A stretch of 64,000 bases of DNA from Calliopum simillimum (GCA_951812925.1 OX638369.1:52261061-52325060), one strand, 5' to 3'; positions 9,787-23,360 are shown, counted from the first letter of the stretch. The notes: generated by a model from the letters alone, not told the origin. Program-made: numbers and translations.

Positions 9787-11280
9787 CTAAAAGTAAAAAA
9801 AATAACGAAAATTAATGTTCAGATTTATATATATTCCTTGAGAATATAAACACCAATACAAGACTAATATTTATATGATGTTTACTAAGGATATGTATTA
9901 GGAAGACATGAAACTATGCAATATGCAAAAGGTCACACACAGTACATTCTTGAAATAATGTCACTCATACGTCACGTTAATGTTTAAATTTATTTTTTAA
10001 ATTGACATTGTTCCGATGTTATGTGAACATGTGCAATAAAATGAGATTTGTTAACAATGAAGTGAGCTACAAATCTACATTGATTATAACAGCGGCCATA
10101 ACAGTATATAACTCAAAATTTTTATTTCCTGAAAGGAATTGCATGGATGAGAATCAAATCAGCTGCCTACGAGCTATAACTAACTCAAGATGCTGACATC
10201 AGTCTAAAAGTTTTAGTCTCACCTATGTGAATCTTTCAAGAAATTAATTTTTAGCTAATATCTGTTTTTAGCCACTAATGCAATTTAAGTGTTATCATAG
10301 GCCAACTACATGTTTTGAAAAACCATTTAAGTGGATGCATAAAAAATGCATCGGAGCTACATTGTTCAAGTTTTAATTTTGAATAAACACGACGTATGAG
10401 TTGCATTTTACAAAACACAATCAACACCCTCTTATGACAATCATTTGCCAACCAACCAAAGTTATGCTTTGAATGCAATCTTTATTGTTTAAACTGCAAA
10501 AGCAAATCTGCCGGAAACTCATCATCATTTTGTTGGTTTTTTCTACATTTTGCTACTCATTTATTTGCTTCTAAATTTGCTCTGCTTTCTTTTGCTTCCG
10601 ATTTTTATTTTTTTTTTTTGCACCCCAATGAAAGCGCAAATTTTGCACAAAATAAAGTGATACTATTTTTTGTTGTTGTTGTTGTTTTTTTTATAAATAG
10701 ACACATGCATACCGTCAGACTTCTATTGTGATTGTATTGTCTCCTAGTTGTATGCAATGAAAATTCTTTTTTTGTCTTGCATTCGAATGAGTAGATTTTT
10801 ACTCTTCTGTGTATGCTTGTGTGTCAAAAGTATCCTAAAGTGCTTGTCAAGTTTTATTTTATGCCAACTTTTGTATTTCTTCTTCTGCTTTTCGCTACCT
10901 TGCTTTATTATTATTATTATTGTTCGTTTATTTCTTGTTTACCTTTGTTTTGTTTTCATTTTGCTTTGTTTTGTTTGTAACGCCCCAACTCTTTCTGCTC
11001 CATACGCCTTTTATTTTAAATTGCATACAAATTACATACAAAGCGCCTGAGCTGAGTTGACAGTTGCATATTTGTCTGGATGTGTCTGTGTGTTTGCTTA
11101 TGAGCACGAGTCTCAATGCACCTCAAAATAAACACTTGCACACGTTTTTGTCTCACATACCCATTCTAAAGGTAAGACTTTGCACAAACACAGCCACAAA
11201 TGAATTATTTTAGTGTTCTCAAATTGATAAAAAAAAACCGATTACTTAATAATTGATTAGATCATAATAAATCAATGAAC

Positions 11281-14200
11281 AAATGAATAAATGAATAAAT
11301 GAATAAATGAATAAATGAATAAATGAATAAATGAATAAATGAATAAATGAATAAATGAATAAATGAATAAATGAATAAATGAATAAATGAATAAATGAAT
11401 AAATGAATAAATGAATAAATGAATAAATGAATAAATGAATAAATGAATAAATGAATAAATGAATAAATGAATAAATGAATAAATGAATAAATAAATAAAT
11501 GAATAAATGAATAAATGAATAAATGAATAAATGAATAAATGAATAAATGAATAAATGAATAAATGAATAAATGAATAAATGAATAAATGAATAAATGAAT
11601 AAATGAATAAATGAATAAATGAATAAATGAATAAATGAATAAATGAATAAATGAATAAATGAATAAATGAATAAATGAATAAATGAATAAATGAATAAAT
11701 GAATAAATTAATAAATGAATAAATGAATAAATGAATAAATGAATAAATGAATAAATGAATAAATGAATAAATGAATAAATGAATAAATGAATAAATGAAT
11801 AAATGAATAAATGAATAAATGAATAAATGAATAAATGAATAAATGAATAAATGAATAAATGAATAAATGAATAAATGAATAAATGAATAAATGAATAAAT
11901 GAATAAATGAATAAATGAATAAATGAATAAATGAATAAATGAATAAATGAATAAATGAATAAATGAATAAATGAATAAATGAATAAATGAATAAATGAAT
12001 AAATGAATAAATGAATAAATGAATAAATGAATAAATGAATAAATGAATAAATGAATAAATGAATAAATGAATAAATGAATAAATGAATAAATGAATAAAT
12101 GAATAAATGAATAAATGAATAAATGAATAAATGAATAAATGAATAAATGAATAAATGAATAAATGAATAAATGAATAAATGAATAAATAAATAAATGAAT
12201 AAATGAATAAATGAATAAATGAATAAATGAATAAATGAATAAATGAATAATTGAATAAATGAATAAATGAATAAATGAATAAATGAATAAATGAATAAAT
12301 GAATAAATGAATAAATGAATAAATGAATAAATGAATAAATGAATAAATGAATAAATGAATAAATGAATAAATGAATAAATGAATAAATGAATAAATGAAT
12401 AAATGAATAAATGAATAAATGAATAAATGAATAAATGAATAAATGAATAAATGAATAAATGAATAAATGAATAAATGAATAAATGAATAAATGAATAAAT
12501 GAATAAATGAATAAATGAATAAATGAATAAATGAATAAATGAATAAATTAATAAATGAATAAATGAATAAATGAATAAATGAATAAATGAATAAATGAAT
12601 AAATGAATAAATGAATAAATGAATAAATGAATAAATGAATAAATGAATAAATGAATAAATGAATAAATGAATAAATGAATAAATGAATAAATGAATAAAT
12701 GAATAAATGAATAAATGAATAAATGAATAAATGAATAAATGAATAAATGAATAAATGAATAAATGAATAAATTAATAAATGAATAAATGAATAAATGAAA
12801 AAATGAATTAATGAATAAATGAATAAATGAATAAATGAATAAATGAATAAATGAATAAATGAATAAATGAAAAAATGAATTAATGAATAAATGAATAAAT
12901 GAATAAATGAATAAATGAATAAATGAATAAATGAATAAATGAATAAATGAATAAATGAATAAATGAATAAATGAATAAATTAATAAATGAATAAATGAAT
13001 AAATGAATAAATGAATAAATGAATAAATGAAAAAATGAATTAATGAATAAATGAATAAATGAATAAATGAATAAATGAATAAATGAATAAATGAATAAAT
13101 GAATAAATGAATAAATGAATAAATGAATAAATGAATAAATGAATAAATGAATAAATGAATAAATGAATAAATGAATAAATGAATAAATGAATAAATGAAT
13201 AAATGAATAAATGAATAAATGAATAAATGAATAAATGAATAAATGAATAAATGAATAAATGAATAAATGAATAAATGAATAAATGAATAAATGAATAAAT
13301 GAATAAATGAATAAATGAATAAATGAATAAATGAAAAAATGAATAAATGAATAAATGAATAAATTAATAAATGAATAAATGAATAAATGAATAAATGAAT
13401 AAATGAAAAAATGAATTAATGAATAAATGAATAAATGAATAAATGAATAAATGAATAAATGAAAAAATGAATAAATGAATAAATGAATAAATGAATAAAT
13501 GAATAAATGAATAAATTAATAAATGAATAAATGAATAAATGAATAAATGAATAAATGAATAAATGAAAAAATGAAAAAATGAATAAATGAATAAATGAAT
13601 AAATGAATAAATGAATAAATGAATAAATGAATAAATGAATAAATGAATAAATGAAAAAATGAATTAATGAATAAATGAATAAATGAATAAATGAATAAAT
13701 GAATAAATTAATAAATGAATAAATGAATAAATGAATAAATGAATAAATGAATAAATGAATAAATTAATAAATGAATAAATGAATAAATGAATAAATGAAT
13801 AAATGAATAAATGAATAAATGAATAAATGAATAAATGAATAAATGAATAAATGAATAAATGAATAAATGAATAAATGAATAAATGAATAAATGAATAAAT
13901 GAATAAATGAATAAATGAATAAATGAATAAATGAATAAATGAATAAATGAATAAATGAATAAATGAATAAATGAATAAATGAATAAATGAATAAATGAAA
14001 AAATGAATTAATGAATAAATGAATAAATGAATAAATGAATAAATGAATAAATGAATAAATGAATAAATGAATAAATGAAAAAATGAATTAATGAATAAAT
14101 GAATAAATGAATAAATGAATAAATGAATAAATGAATAAATGAATAAATGAATAAATTAATAAATTAACAAATGAATAAATGAATAAATGAATAAATGAAT

Positions 14201-15632
14201 AAATGAAAAAATGAATTAATGAATAAATGAATAAATGAATAAATGAATAAATGAATAAATGAATAAATGAATAAATGAATAAATGAATAAATGAATAAAT
14301 GAATAAATGAGTAAATGAGTAAATGAATAAATGAATAAATGAATAAATGAATAAATGAAAAAATGAATTAATGAATAAATGAATAAATGAATAAATGAAT
14401 AAATGAATAAATGAATAAATGAATAAATGAATAAATGAATAAATGAAAAAATGAATTAATGAATAAATGAATAAATGAATAAATGAATAAATGAATAAAT
14501 GAATAAATGAAAAAATGAATAAATGAATAAATGAATAAATGAATAAATTAATAAATGAATAAATGAATAAATGAATAAATGAATAAATGAATAAATGAAT
14601 AAATGAAAAAATGAATTAATGAATAAATGAATAAATGAATAAATGAATAAATGAATAAATGAATAAATGAATAAATGAATAAATGAATAAATGAATAAAT
14701 GAATAAATGAAAAAATGAATTAATGAATAAATGAATTAATGAATAAATGAATAAATGAATAAATGAATAAATGAATAAATGAATAAATGAAAAAATGAAT
14801 TAATGAATAAATGAATAAATGAATAAATGAATAAATGAATAAATGAATAAATGAATAAATGAATAAATGAATAAATGAATAAATGAATAAATGAATAAAT
14901 GAATAAATGAATAAATGAATAAATGAATAAATGAATAAATGAATAAATGAATAAATGAATAAATGAATAAATGAATAAATGAAAAAATGAATTAATGAAT
15001 AAATGAATAAATGAATAAATGAATAAATGAATAAATGAATAAATGAATAAATGAATAAATGAATAAATGAATAAATGAATAAATGAATAAATGAATAAAT
15101 GAATAAATGAATAAATGAATAAATGAATAAATGAATAAATGAATAAATGAATAAATGAATAAATGAATAAATGAATAAATGAATAAATGAATAAATGAAT
15201 AAATGAATAAATGAATAAATGAATAAATGAATAAATGAATAAATGAATAAATGAATAAATGAATAAATGAATAAATGAATAAATGAATAAATGAATAAAT
15301 GAATAAATGAATAAATGAATAAATGAATAAATGAATAAATGAATAAATGAATAAATGAATAAATGAATAAATGAATAAATGAATAAATGAATAAATGAAT
15401 AAATGAATAAATGAATAAATGAATAAATGAATAAATGAATAAATGAATAAATGAATAAATGAATAAATGAATAAATGAATAAATGAATAAATGAATAAAT
15501 GAATAAATGAATAAATGAATAAATGAATAAATGAATAAATGAATAAATGAATAAATGAATAAATGAATAAATGAATAAATGAATAAATGAATAAATGAAT
15601 AAATGAATAAATGAATAAATGAATAAATGAAT
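11281..15632. repeat. 4.35-kb tandem array of the octamer GAATAAAT
   Basis: About 544 head-to-tail copies of GAATAAAT. The left 1.4 kb and the right 0.63 kb (15000-15629) are nearly pure. The middle (about 12770-15000) carries variants GAAAAAAT, GAATTAAT, TAATAAAT and rare GAGTAAAT, all in register with the 8-bp period. The pair GAAAAAAT-GAATTAAT recurs about 14 times as a linked 16-mer. On the minus strand a pure array is open in all three frames (repeating FIHLFIYS), which explains the long spurious ORFs here. Confidence 0.98.
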
Positions 15633-18600
15633 GAAGTGATATGTCAAATATCGGAATGAGCTGACACAAATTTAAATGACTACGTAGTCTTGGAAAAATT
15701 CTTATAGCTTTTCGCTCGACTTCACTATCGTCGCTGTGCCCTATAGAATGAGAATAAAATTTAGGAATTCTAGATAAAATCATAAAGAACTTGGTTCTCT
15801 GAAAATACCCAAAACCAAAATGTACAACACCAAACTTAAGCAATATATACAATCGTATTGCGGTTGCATTTCCACTTCGCTTTTATTTTAAGGAATAAAT
15901 TTTTGTTTAACTTTTCGCAAGGATCGCAATTGCAATCGTATTTTGTTTAGAGAGATTTCCTGTTTTGTTTTCTTCAAGTGGGCAGAAATGAGCTGCATAA
16001 CAAATGAGCTGAGGAGATGTTAAGAGTGTGTGGTATTTTCGTCAGGAGTGGGAGAAAAAGACTTTGAGTTTCATTTTTTTGTTAGAAAATCTTAATAACT
16101 ATAGCAAAAGGCAGTAAAGTTGTGGTATTAAAATGGAAACATTCTACATCTTCTTTTAGCTTTTCATCGTGGCGGAATGTTACCTTAAGTTTGATAAAGT
16201 GTTTATCTTTGCTTTGTCTATCTGTCGCTCACTCAATGTGTTTGGGATTTTGTTTTCATGGCAAAAAATTGCACTGTTTACACTTGACTTTGTGGTTGGG
16301 GGTTTTTCCATTTGCTGGAAGTGCATTAAGAGAACGCTCTTTATATTAGGGTTAGAAACTATAGACTTATGTGTGATGAAAATTCCAAGAGTTTAATAAA
16401 AAACTTTATGGATTGCTAGAAAATGTCTTTTTTGGTTTTGAATGCCTAAATATATAATTTTATTGAGAAAAAACATTTTTTAAATCGATTGCGCACATTT
16501 TCTTAAATTTCACTTCAGCTCCTTACCCTAAACCCACATGTGACAAAGCTCATAAAAATAACATTGTTTAATGGTAACTTACTTCTGCTTTACTGACACA
16601 ATTAAAATACACAAAGGATAAAAAACTAAAGTCGGTCAAAACCGAACTCAGAAAAATACAACTTTTAACAATTGCTTAGATGGTACTAGTTTGTTGACTC
16701 TAGATTCAAAAATCACTTAACAAGGGCAATTTCTTTCGGAAAAAAATATTTTGTCAGTTTTGGTAGCAAATTTCTATATACCAATCCTTCTTTATAGCTC
16801 TACCAACTTGTAACGTAAAAACAATTAACCAAAAATGAACAATAATAATTTTCGATCGTGCTGTGACGAAAAACCTTAATCATCAAACGTAAGGCGAATA
16901 AACGAGTACAGTATGGTACAAGAGCTGGAGATGCAGCAAACATAACAACTCAAAACAGTTGCAAGGTTCACATATAGCACAAAGAGCATTCTATATAGCT
17001 GTTGCTTGAACCATCGAGGTGGTTTGTGTATAGTGTAGCATACTCTACTTATGTAGCTGTTGCTAAAACACTCGAGAAGGACGTTTGCTGAATCGCATAT
17101 AATGGATAAGATTTGTGTAGGAGCTCCGAGGAGAAATACAATTAAATACGAAAACATATGAAAATATATGAAATTTTCGAAAGAGTGATATGTACGAGTA
17201 CTATATCACTCCAATATCATACGAAGTGTAAAAGGTGCTTGAAAAGAACGTAGCGTATATGACATGCATGCATTGATTATAACCTTTATTTGTGCAATCA
17301 ATAAACGACACACTTCCTTTTTCAATACAATTGAACAGAATAGAACCAACAAAAAGGATTTTTATTTTTTTTGTGTTACTGTGACCCAAAAAATTAGTGC
17401 GCTTCACCATAGACAAAAACACTTCTGATGACGATAGCTATTGAAGAAGAAAAAAGGGATGTTATGCTGCTGCATTTCACAGCTGATGCTGATGCCGATA
17501 TCCTTGACTACGCTGACTGATGTTAACGATAACAAATACAATAAAGAATATAACGAAATTCCCTTCCAAAAAAATGAAAAAAAAAAAATTCATATATGTA
17601 CGAGGATGTGCCAATATAAAAGAGGGTGTATTCATTTGTTTTTTTTTTGCAAATTTTACGTTGCCTTTGTCTCCTCGTACCAAATGAGGGTTGCTGCTGC
17701 TTCCTTACTGCACATATTGGTTTTTATGTTAAGGTATTTATAACATATTTCATATATGCAAGTAGCATAAATAAGCAGTTTTTTTTTAAGAATATTTTTT
17801 ATTTGTGCAGTGAGAAAAAAATTTCAAGGATTATATTTTGTATCAAAAATTTGCATTAAACCTACAAATACAGAAAAATACGAGTATATCCCAATCAGAA
17901 CAATTTAAGATGAGTGCTCCACATATTTCTTATAAGGAATATTTAAGCTTTCGTTTTCTACTATTTTCAGATGCCCACACTATTGAATGACTTGCATTGT
18001 AGATTTGCGCAGATGTGAATCCATTTCCATTTGGATCATCTGTTTTGTATGAAACTAGAATCTAATCGACATTATATTAGCAATCCAACATTGGAGTTGG
18101 TCCTGGTCATATTTCCTAGCTGGAAGAGCGCTTTCGGCTCAAAGATTTTGTATTTCGGAACAAAGATCGCCAGACATTTTATAAATAAACGAATCTGAAT
18201 ATATTTTTGTATATTTTAGAGTGAAAGTCTTCATCAACAGATGTTATTATTATATTTCTGTAGTTCTGGCATTTTTGACTGTTTTTAGATTTTAATTAGG
18301 GAAACTACACCGCAAATTCCGGGAATATTTTCAATATTTCAGAAGAAATTGTAATAGTACCTTGAAGCTTTGTTGTTCTTAAGTCACTTTTTGAATTTAA
18401 TGCTCAACGAGCTTTTGCGGATGACTTTAGGCTTACTACGTCTTTAGCTGCCTTGTGAACTCCATTCAAGGAACTATGCTCAAACTTTACTAAATGGCTT
18501 GTGGAGAGTATATCTCATTCGTCCCAATTTAAATAGATTGATTTTGTTGCCTATTGATATCTGATGGCATTTTAGGTATAATTCGGCGTTTAAGTTGATG

Positions 18601-18753
18601 CAGATGAATAGATTTTGATTGGAGAAAATACAGTTCGCACGCTAAGAAGGGTATTCAGTGTCGTAACGGATTCGCAGTTCGATGATCAATAGTTATCAAA
18701 ATATTTTGGTGTTTCAGCTTGCTCTGAAACGTTAATCATTCAAACAGTACGTT

Positions 18754-18890
18754 TATATCACTGGCGAATTGAGAGAAAGCACGTCGTATTCTGAGCCTGT
18801 CATCATGTCGTGTCCCATAACGTAATCGAGGTTATTGCTGTCACCTCCATCATTACCATCAAAGTCGCCCAAAACTATTATATTGATTAC
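18754..18890 (-). pseudogene. Possible LINE endonuclease relic
   Basis: The minus strand reads VINIIVLGDFDGNDGGDSNN, then LDYVMGHDMMTGSEY, up to a stop at 18754. It resembles the endonuclease segment of many LINEs, hydrophobic-x-GDFNAxxGxD...(V)MGxHGxGxxNENG, with Asp replacing the usual Asn in GDFN. Sequence further left on the same strand is full of stops. The match is short, so the call is tentative. Confidence 0.4.
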
Positions 18891-20139
18891 TTTGTGGCAA
18901 ATATATATATTTTTTTCAGTGTATGCACTTGGATGGCAAATATATTAAATCAATGTTTTTATTAGATAAATTAAAGCAAAATAAGAAAGTGCCAAAATTG
19001 TCGTGGCACAGCTGTAGGAAACATTTCGTATATTTTCATCTTTAAATGGGCATTTCCATGGTGTCGCACGTGACCGTTATACACATTGGAAGTAAAACAA
19101 AAGTCAAAATTAAACGTATTTTTATTTTATAAATAAGCTTAACTTATAGCTCATAACTAGCCCTATGTTTGATTTTCGGCAAGTTTTTTGTTTTCAAGAT
19201 AATTGCAAAAAAAACCAAAGGCAGTCGCACGGGACAAAAATATAAATGGTTTTCGTGGCCAACAGTTCAAACGACGTTTTCAGGGAAACCTGAGGCAATT
19301 TTTCAATATGACTAATTTCAGAATGTTGTGCATCGATGTCTTCTAAAAATTGTTTTAATTTTACCCATAAAATGTTTATACTTTTTTTGATTTAATTTTA
19401 ATCAGGAACGCAAGGGACGGTTCGCACGGGACAATTTTTTCCATCATACAAATTTTATATTTAAAATCTTTAAAAAAATCAGGGTTTCCCGGTGAACGTT
19501 GCATCATCAATTTTTCCAAAGGGTTTTATTTGGCCCTATTCCTATTCTGTGGAAAGTTCCATACACATAAATCCTCGTTTATTTGTTTCGATCTTTTTTC
19601 TTCATAATCCTACAACTAATGAATTCGTGGTTTCTTTAATTGAAAATATTCAGCGTAAACCTCAAAAATTCTTTGATTATGCAGCGCTATCAAATTTTTC
19701 ACATAACCGCTAATAAACGAAGTGCAAAATTTCCTTCCTGGAAAATGAGGGAAATATTTCATTATACGTCAACTAGAAAATTTTGATCAAATATTTATGG
19801 TTTCTTTATAACTTTGACTGAATGCAATTTTACCCCTTTTTCGATATTTTTTTTTTTTCGTATTCGGAAAATTAAATCCTCATTGAATTAATAATGTAGT
19901 ACCACAAAAATACAGCAACAACAACAACAAAACGAGTAACTAGAACACCCAAAATAAATACGAAAAACATCAAAAGAGTTCGCAATTCCCCACCAAAACA
20001 AAATGCTTCAAGACAGTCAGTCAGAGAAACCCTTTAAAATACCAAAATCAGTACAAATATAAATACAGGCAGCGAGACTGATATAGAGAGAGACAGTGAG
20101 AGAAGGATAAGGAGTGAGAAAGTGCAAAAAAAAACTTAC

Positions 20140-20554
20140 CATCTTCCAATGTGCGCGCCACACGCGAATTTGATGGCTTTCCCTCGACAGTTTTGTAAAA
20201 GGGTACCATAAAAAATTCATAACGCGTAAACTGTAAGAGACCCGTTAGGGTGCATGATGTGGCGCCACCGCCATTCAAAATTGTTAACATACGGTATGTC
20301 GTTGAGGATGTTGTTGCTACAGCATCACGTCTGTTGCCGCCAATATTTGGCTTCGCTGCTGCTGCTGTTTGTGGTATCAGTGCTGCAGTCGTTGCTGCTG
20401 ACATGTCACCAATACGTGATGCTATCAATGGATTGCTATTGGATGATGATTTACCACCGCCGTTGCTGCTGCTGCCAGTGTTGTCTGTTTGTTGCGTGTC
20501 TGGCAATTGACGTGCGTAAATGTAGAAACCTTCCACATATTTGCCATTGATTAT
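20140..20554 (-). CDS. lea: lea exon: rest of FN3-2 with a low-complexity insertion
   Basis: A 415-bp exon (138 codons plus one base), acceptor CACACAG, donor G|GTAAGT. It starts IINGKYVEGFYIYARQLPD, then runs through about 70 residues rich in Ser, Gly, Asn, Thr and Ala, and returns to the FN3 fold at YRMLTILNGGG, RYEFFMVPFYK and GKPSNSRVARTLED. The insertion sits in a loop between FN3 strands. The fly Robo2 I remember also has a Ser/Ala-rich loop here, so the place is probably ancestral and the sequence fast-evolving. The 10.35-kb intron to its left holds the octamer array. Confidence 0.95.
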
Positions 20555-20687
20555 CTGTGTGTGTATGTTAAGAAAGAACAGAGTGAGTTTTGCATATTTT
20601 GGGAAAAAATTTGGGAAAATTCAAATTTTTTGTTTTTCTTGGCAACGCCAATTTTGGCTTTTGTCCCAAAGACATACGAGTACATAC

Positions 20688-20807
20688 CTGCCATGTTAAT
20701 TTCATGCTTGTCGAATCCACAACGCTGGCATTGATGAGCTCCACTACATCACCGGAGAGTAGGCTGGCACGTGCTTCACTTAAATCCAAACCGCTGTTGA
20801 AACTCTG
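20688..20807 (-). CDS. lea: lea exon: start of FN3-2
   Basis: About 120 bp (40 codons), ending at donor CAG|GTATGT. It reads SFNSGLDLSEARASLLSGD through ASVVDSTSMKLTWQ, the first strands of FN3-2 with the usual LTW core. The acceptor is a tandem AAGCAG at 20805-20810. Splicing after AAG adds one Gln (exon to 20807); splicing after CAG omits it (exon to 20804). The longer form matches the residue count I recall for fly Robo2, so it was chosen. The intron to the left, before the next exon, is 133 bp. Confidence 0.93.
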
Positions 20808-22422
20808 CTTGGGGAAAATTGACAATTAGTTGGGATTATTGTTTTGATTTAAAGAAATTGGAGGTTTTGCATTAAATTTTGTTTGATTAAGTTTTTGGCT
20901 CGAAATTATGTAAAATTTATTTAAAAATTTTTTTTTTAAGGCATAATGTCTCGAGCTCTAAAGTAAAAAATATTATCCAAAGGAAATTGTTTCCAAATTA
21001 AAAAAAAAAAATCCATTAAGGATAAGAGATTATCAACTTGGTCTCGAATAATTTTAGTTGTAGACCAAGTCCTCCATATCGATTTTTGGGCAAAACTTTT
21101 TTTTTTCGGAAATAAACGTCCAAAATCAAATAAGTATTCCATTCATTTTGGGTTTATTGAACATTGGTTCCATTCATTTTCGAACCCTTTCTTCCACAAT
21201 ACTACGTTATTTTCGAGATGTTTAAAACATGTTGCAAAAGCCGAAAAATATTGAATTTAAAAAATTTTGCGAAAGTCGGAAAAAGTTGATGTATTTCAAA
21301 AATGTTGCAAAGTAAAAAAATGTTGAATTATTTGAAAAATGTTGCAAAAGTCGAATAAAGTTGATATATTTGGAATATGTTGATATACTTCAAAAATATT
21401 GCAAAAGTCGAAAAAAGCTGTTATATTTGAAAAATGTTGAAAAAGTCGAAAAAGGTTGAAGTATTTGAAAATTGTTGCAAGAGACTAAAAATGTTGAATT
21501 ATTTGAAAAATGTTGCAAAAGTCGAAAAAAGTTAATATATTTGGAAAATGTTGATATATTTCAAAAATGTTGCAAAAATAGAAAAATATTAAGATGTTTA
21601 AAACATGTTGCAAAAGCCGAAAAATATTGAATTTAAAAAATTTTGCGAAAGCCGGAAAAAGTTGATGTATTTGAAAAATGTTGCAAAAGTCAAAAAATGT
21701 TGAATTATTTGAAAAATGTTGCAAAAGTCGAAAAAAGCTGATATATTTGAAAAATGTTGCAAAAGTCGAAAAAAGTTGAAGCATTTGAAAATTGTTGCAA
21801 GAGACTAAAAATGTTGAATTATTTGAAAAATTTTGCACAAGTCGAAAAAAGCTAATATATTTGGAAGATGTTGATATATTTCAAAAATGTTGCAAAAGTC
21901 GAAAAAAGTTGACAAATTTGAAAAATGTTGCAAAAGTCGAAAAATGTTTATATATTTCAAAAATGTTGCAAAAGTCGAAAAAGTTGATACGTATATTTGA
22001 AAAATGTTGCAAAAGTCGAAAAAGGTTTAAATACTTCAAAAACGTTATATATATCCAAAATGCAGATATTTGAAAAATGTTGCAATAGTCAAAAAATGCG
22101 GGAAAATGTTGAAATATTTGAAACATGTTGCAGAAGTCGAAAAATTTAAAAATATGTTGATACATATATATGAAAAATGTTTCAGATTTGCAAAATGTTG
22201 AGATATTTGAAAAATGTTGGAAAAATATTGAAAAAGTCTAGAAAAGTAGGAATATGTTGCCAGACATAAAAAATGTTGCTACAACCAAAAAAATGTAGCA
22301 AAAGTCGAAAAAGTTTCAAATTGTTGTCCGTAAATATCCGTACATTAATGTAAATTATATTTTCCATAATATCACCAAAACATCGATCAGACAAATTTCC
22401 AAAACCCTCTCTTTAAACTTAC
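20808..22422 (-). other. lea intron (1.6 kb) between FN3-1 and FN3-2 exons
   Basis: Donor GTAAGT at 22417-22422 and a tandem acceptor at 20805-20810. About 1.1 kb of it (21210-22330) is minisatellite. The rest (20820-21200 and 22330-22416) is AT-rich with poly-A and poly-T runs and no further features. Confidence 0.9.
21210..22330. repeat. 36-38 bp minisatellite, GTTGCAAAAGTCGAAAAA core
   Basis: About 30 degenerate units of the form (A)TTTGAAAAATGTTGCAAAAG then TCGAAAAAAGTTGATATA. The minus-strand ORFs over it show a matching 12-residue period (FFRLLQHFSNI and variants), confirming a period near 36 bp. A related array lies at 63425-64000 and a looser one at 59740-60730. Confidence 0.9.
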
Positions 22423-23360
22423 CAATCCCACTGAAATCGGCTCCGACATTGGACTGGGCAACGATAGACCATGTGAATTTTCCGCACGTATGATGAAAAA
22501 ATAATTCACTCCCGCCACCAGGCCAACCTGCGTGAAACTCGTATTTTGTATGCGTGCACCAACGGCCACCCAACCATCCGTTTCATTCTTGCCAAACATC
22601 TCAACAACATAACCGACCAAACTGGAGGCACCAACTTTATTGCTACGTGTCCATGAAATCGTCACAGTATCATCAGTTTTCTCCACTAACTGCGGTTTAC
22701 CTGGCGGACCAGGATAAGTTGATAATTCCGGTGCACGGAAAAATTTTATATTTGGATTCGTTGGCATATCAACGCGTAAATAACCGCTCCATGATGATTT
22801 GCCATTACGATTGCTTGCCACACATGTGTACAAACCTTCATCTTCGTTGCGTTGTAAATCGCCAATGGTCAGAGAGCCACCATCCGAAAGATTACGTCTC
22901 TCATGTTCAGTCACATCAATGGGTATGCCATCGAGATACCAAGAAACTTGTGGCAACGGTGAACCCAATGTACGGCATGGCAGTGCAACAATTGATTTAA
23001 CTGGCAGCGTTTGGTTAATAGGACCCTGCTCGATTATCGGTGGTGGCAACTCAAATTGTGTGTCAATCGTTACCACTGTGCGGCTGCTAACGCTACCGAC
23101 GGCATTGAGAGCATTGCATACGACTACCTTACCGGTATCTTCACGTGCAAAATGCAGTATTGAGAGTACGCTACGTCCTTCCGGTGTTAGTGTGACCTCA
23201 ATGCGTCCATCTTTATAGCCCGGAAAGAGCAATGAACTATTGCCCTCGACAGACCAATAGAGTGTGGGTTTTGGATATCCACTGGCTTGACATTCGAAGA
23301 GTACTTCATCACCGATTTCGACAAGTTGATTTTTAGGACGTGTAATGAATTTTGGTGGTG
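22423..23360 (-). CDS. lea: lea exon: Ig4, Ig5 and FN3-1
   Basis: The largest coding exon (938 bp, 312 codons plus two bases), from acceptor CACCTATAG to donor TTG|GTAAGT. It opens APPKFITRPKNQLVEIGDEV and carries Ig4 (cysteines in LFECQASG and KVVVCNALN), then Ig5 (cysteines in ALPCRTLG and GLYTCVASN, tryptophan in SWYLDG), then FN3-1 (VTISWTRSN through YFFIIRAENSHGLSLPSP). Possible N-glycosylation sites include NSS, NQT, NLS and NET. It ends on a codon boundary after SVGL. The next exon begins at a tandem acceptor. Confidence 0.97.

Larger units (their letters stand above)
9787..20139 (-). other. lea intron (10.35 kb) between FN3-2 and FN3-3 exons
   Basis: Donor GTAAGT at 20134-20139, acceptor CTTTTAG at 9787. 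Its main content is the octamer array (11281-15632). A possible LINE endonuclease relic lies at 18754-18890. In 9840-11270 and 15650-20130 there is otherwise only AT-rich unique-looking sequence with short poly-T, TTG and (CA)n runs. Open frames there show no recognisable protein. Confidence 0.85.

Noticed and set aside
14736..15852. Long minus-strand ORFs of about 300 codons with FIHLFIYS repeats
   Set aside because: Pure translation of the GAATAAAT array. All three frames are equally open, and there is no codon bias, domain or conserved start inside the array.
20250..20550. Plus-strand ORFs over the FN3-2 exon, and similar ones over the Ig exons (22554-23218, 29539-29975)
   Set aside because: Shadow frames antisense to well-supported lea exons; no protein family matches.
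21485..22394. Phe/Gln/Asn-rich minus-strand ORFs in the lea intron
   Set aside because: Translations of the 36-38 bp minisatellite; no independent evidence of coding.
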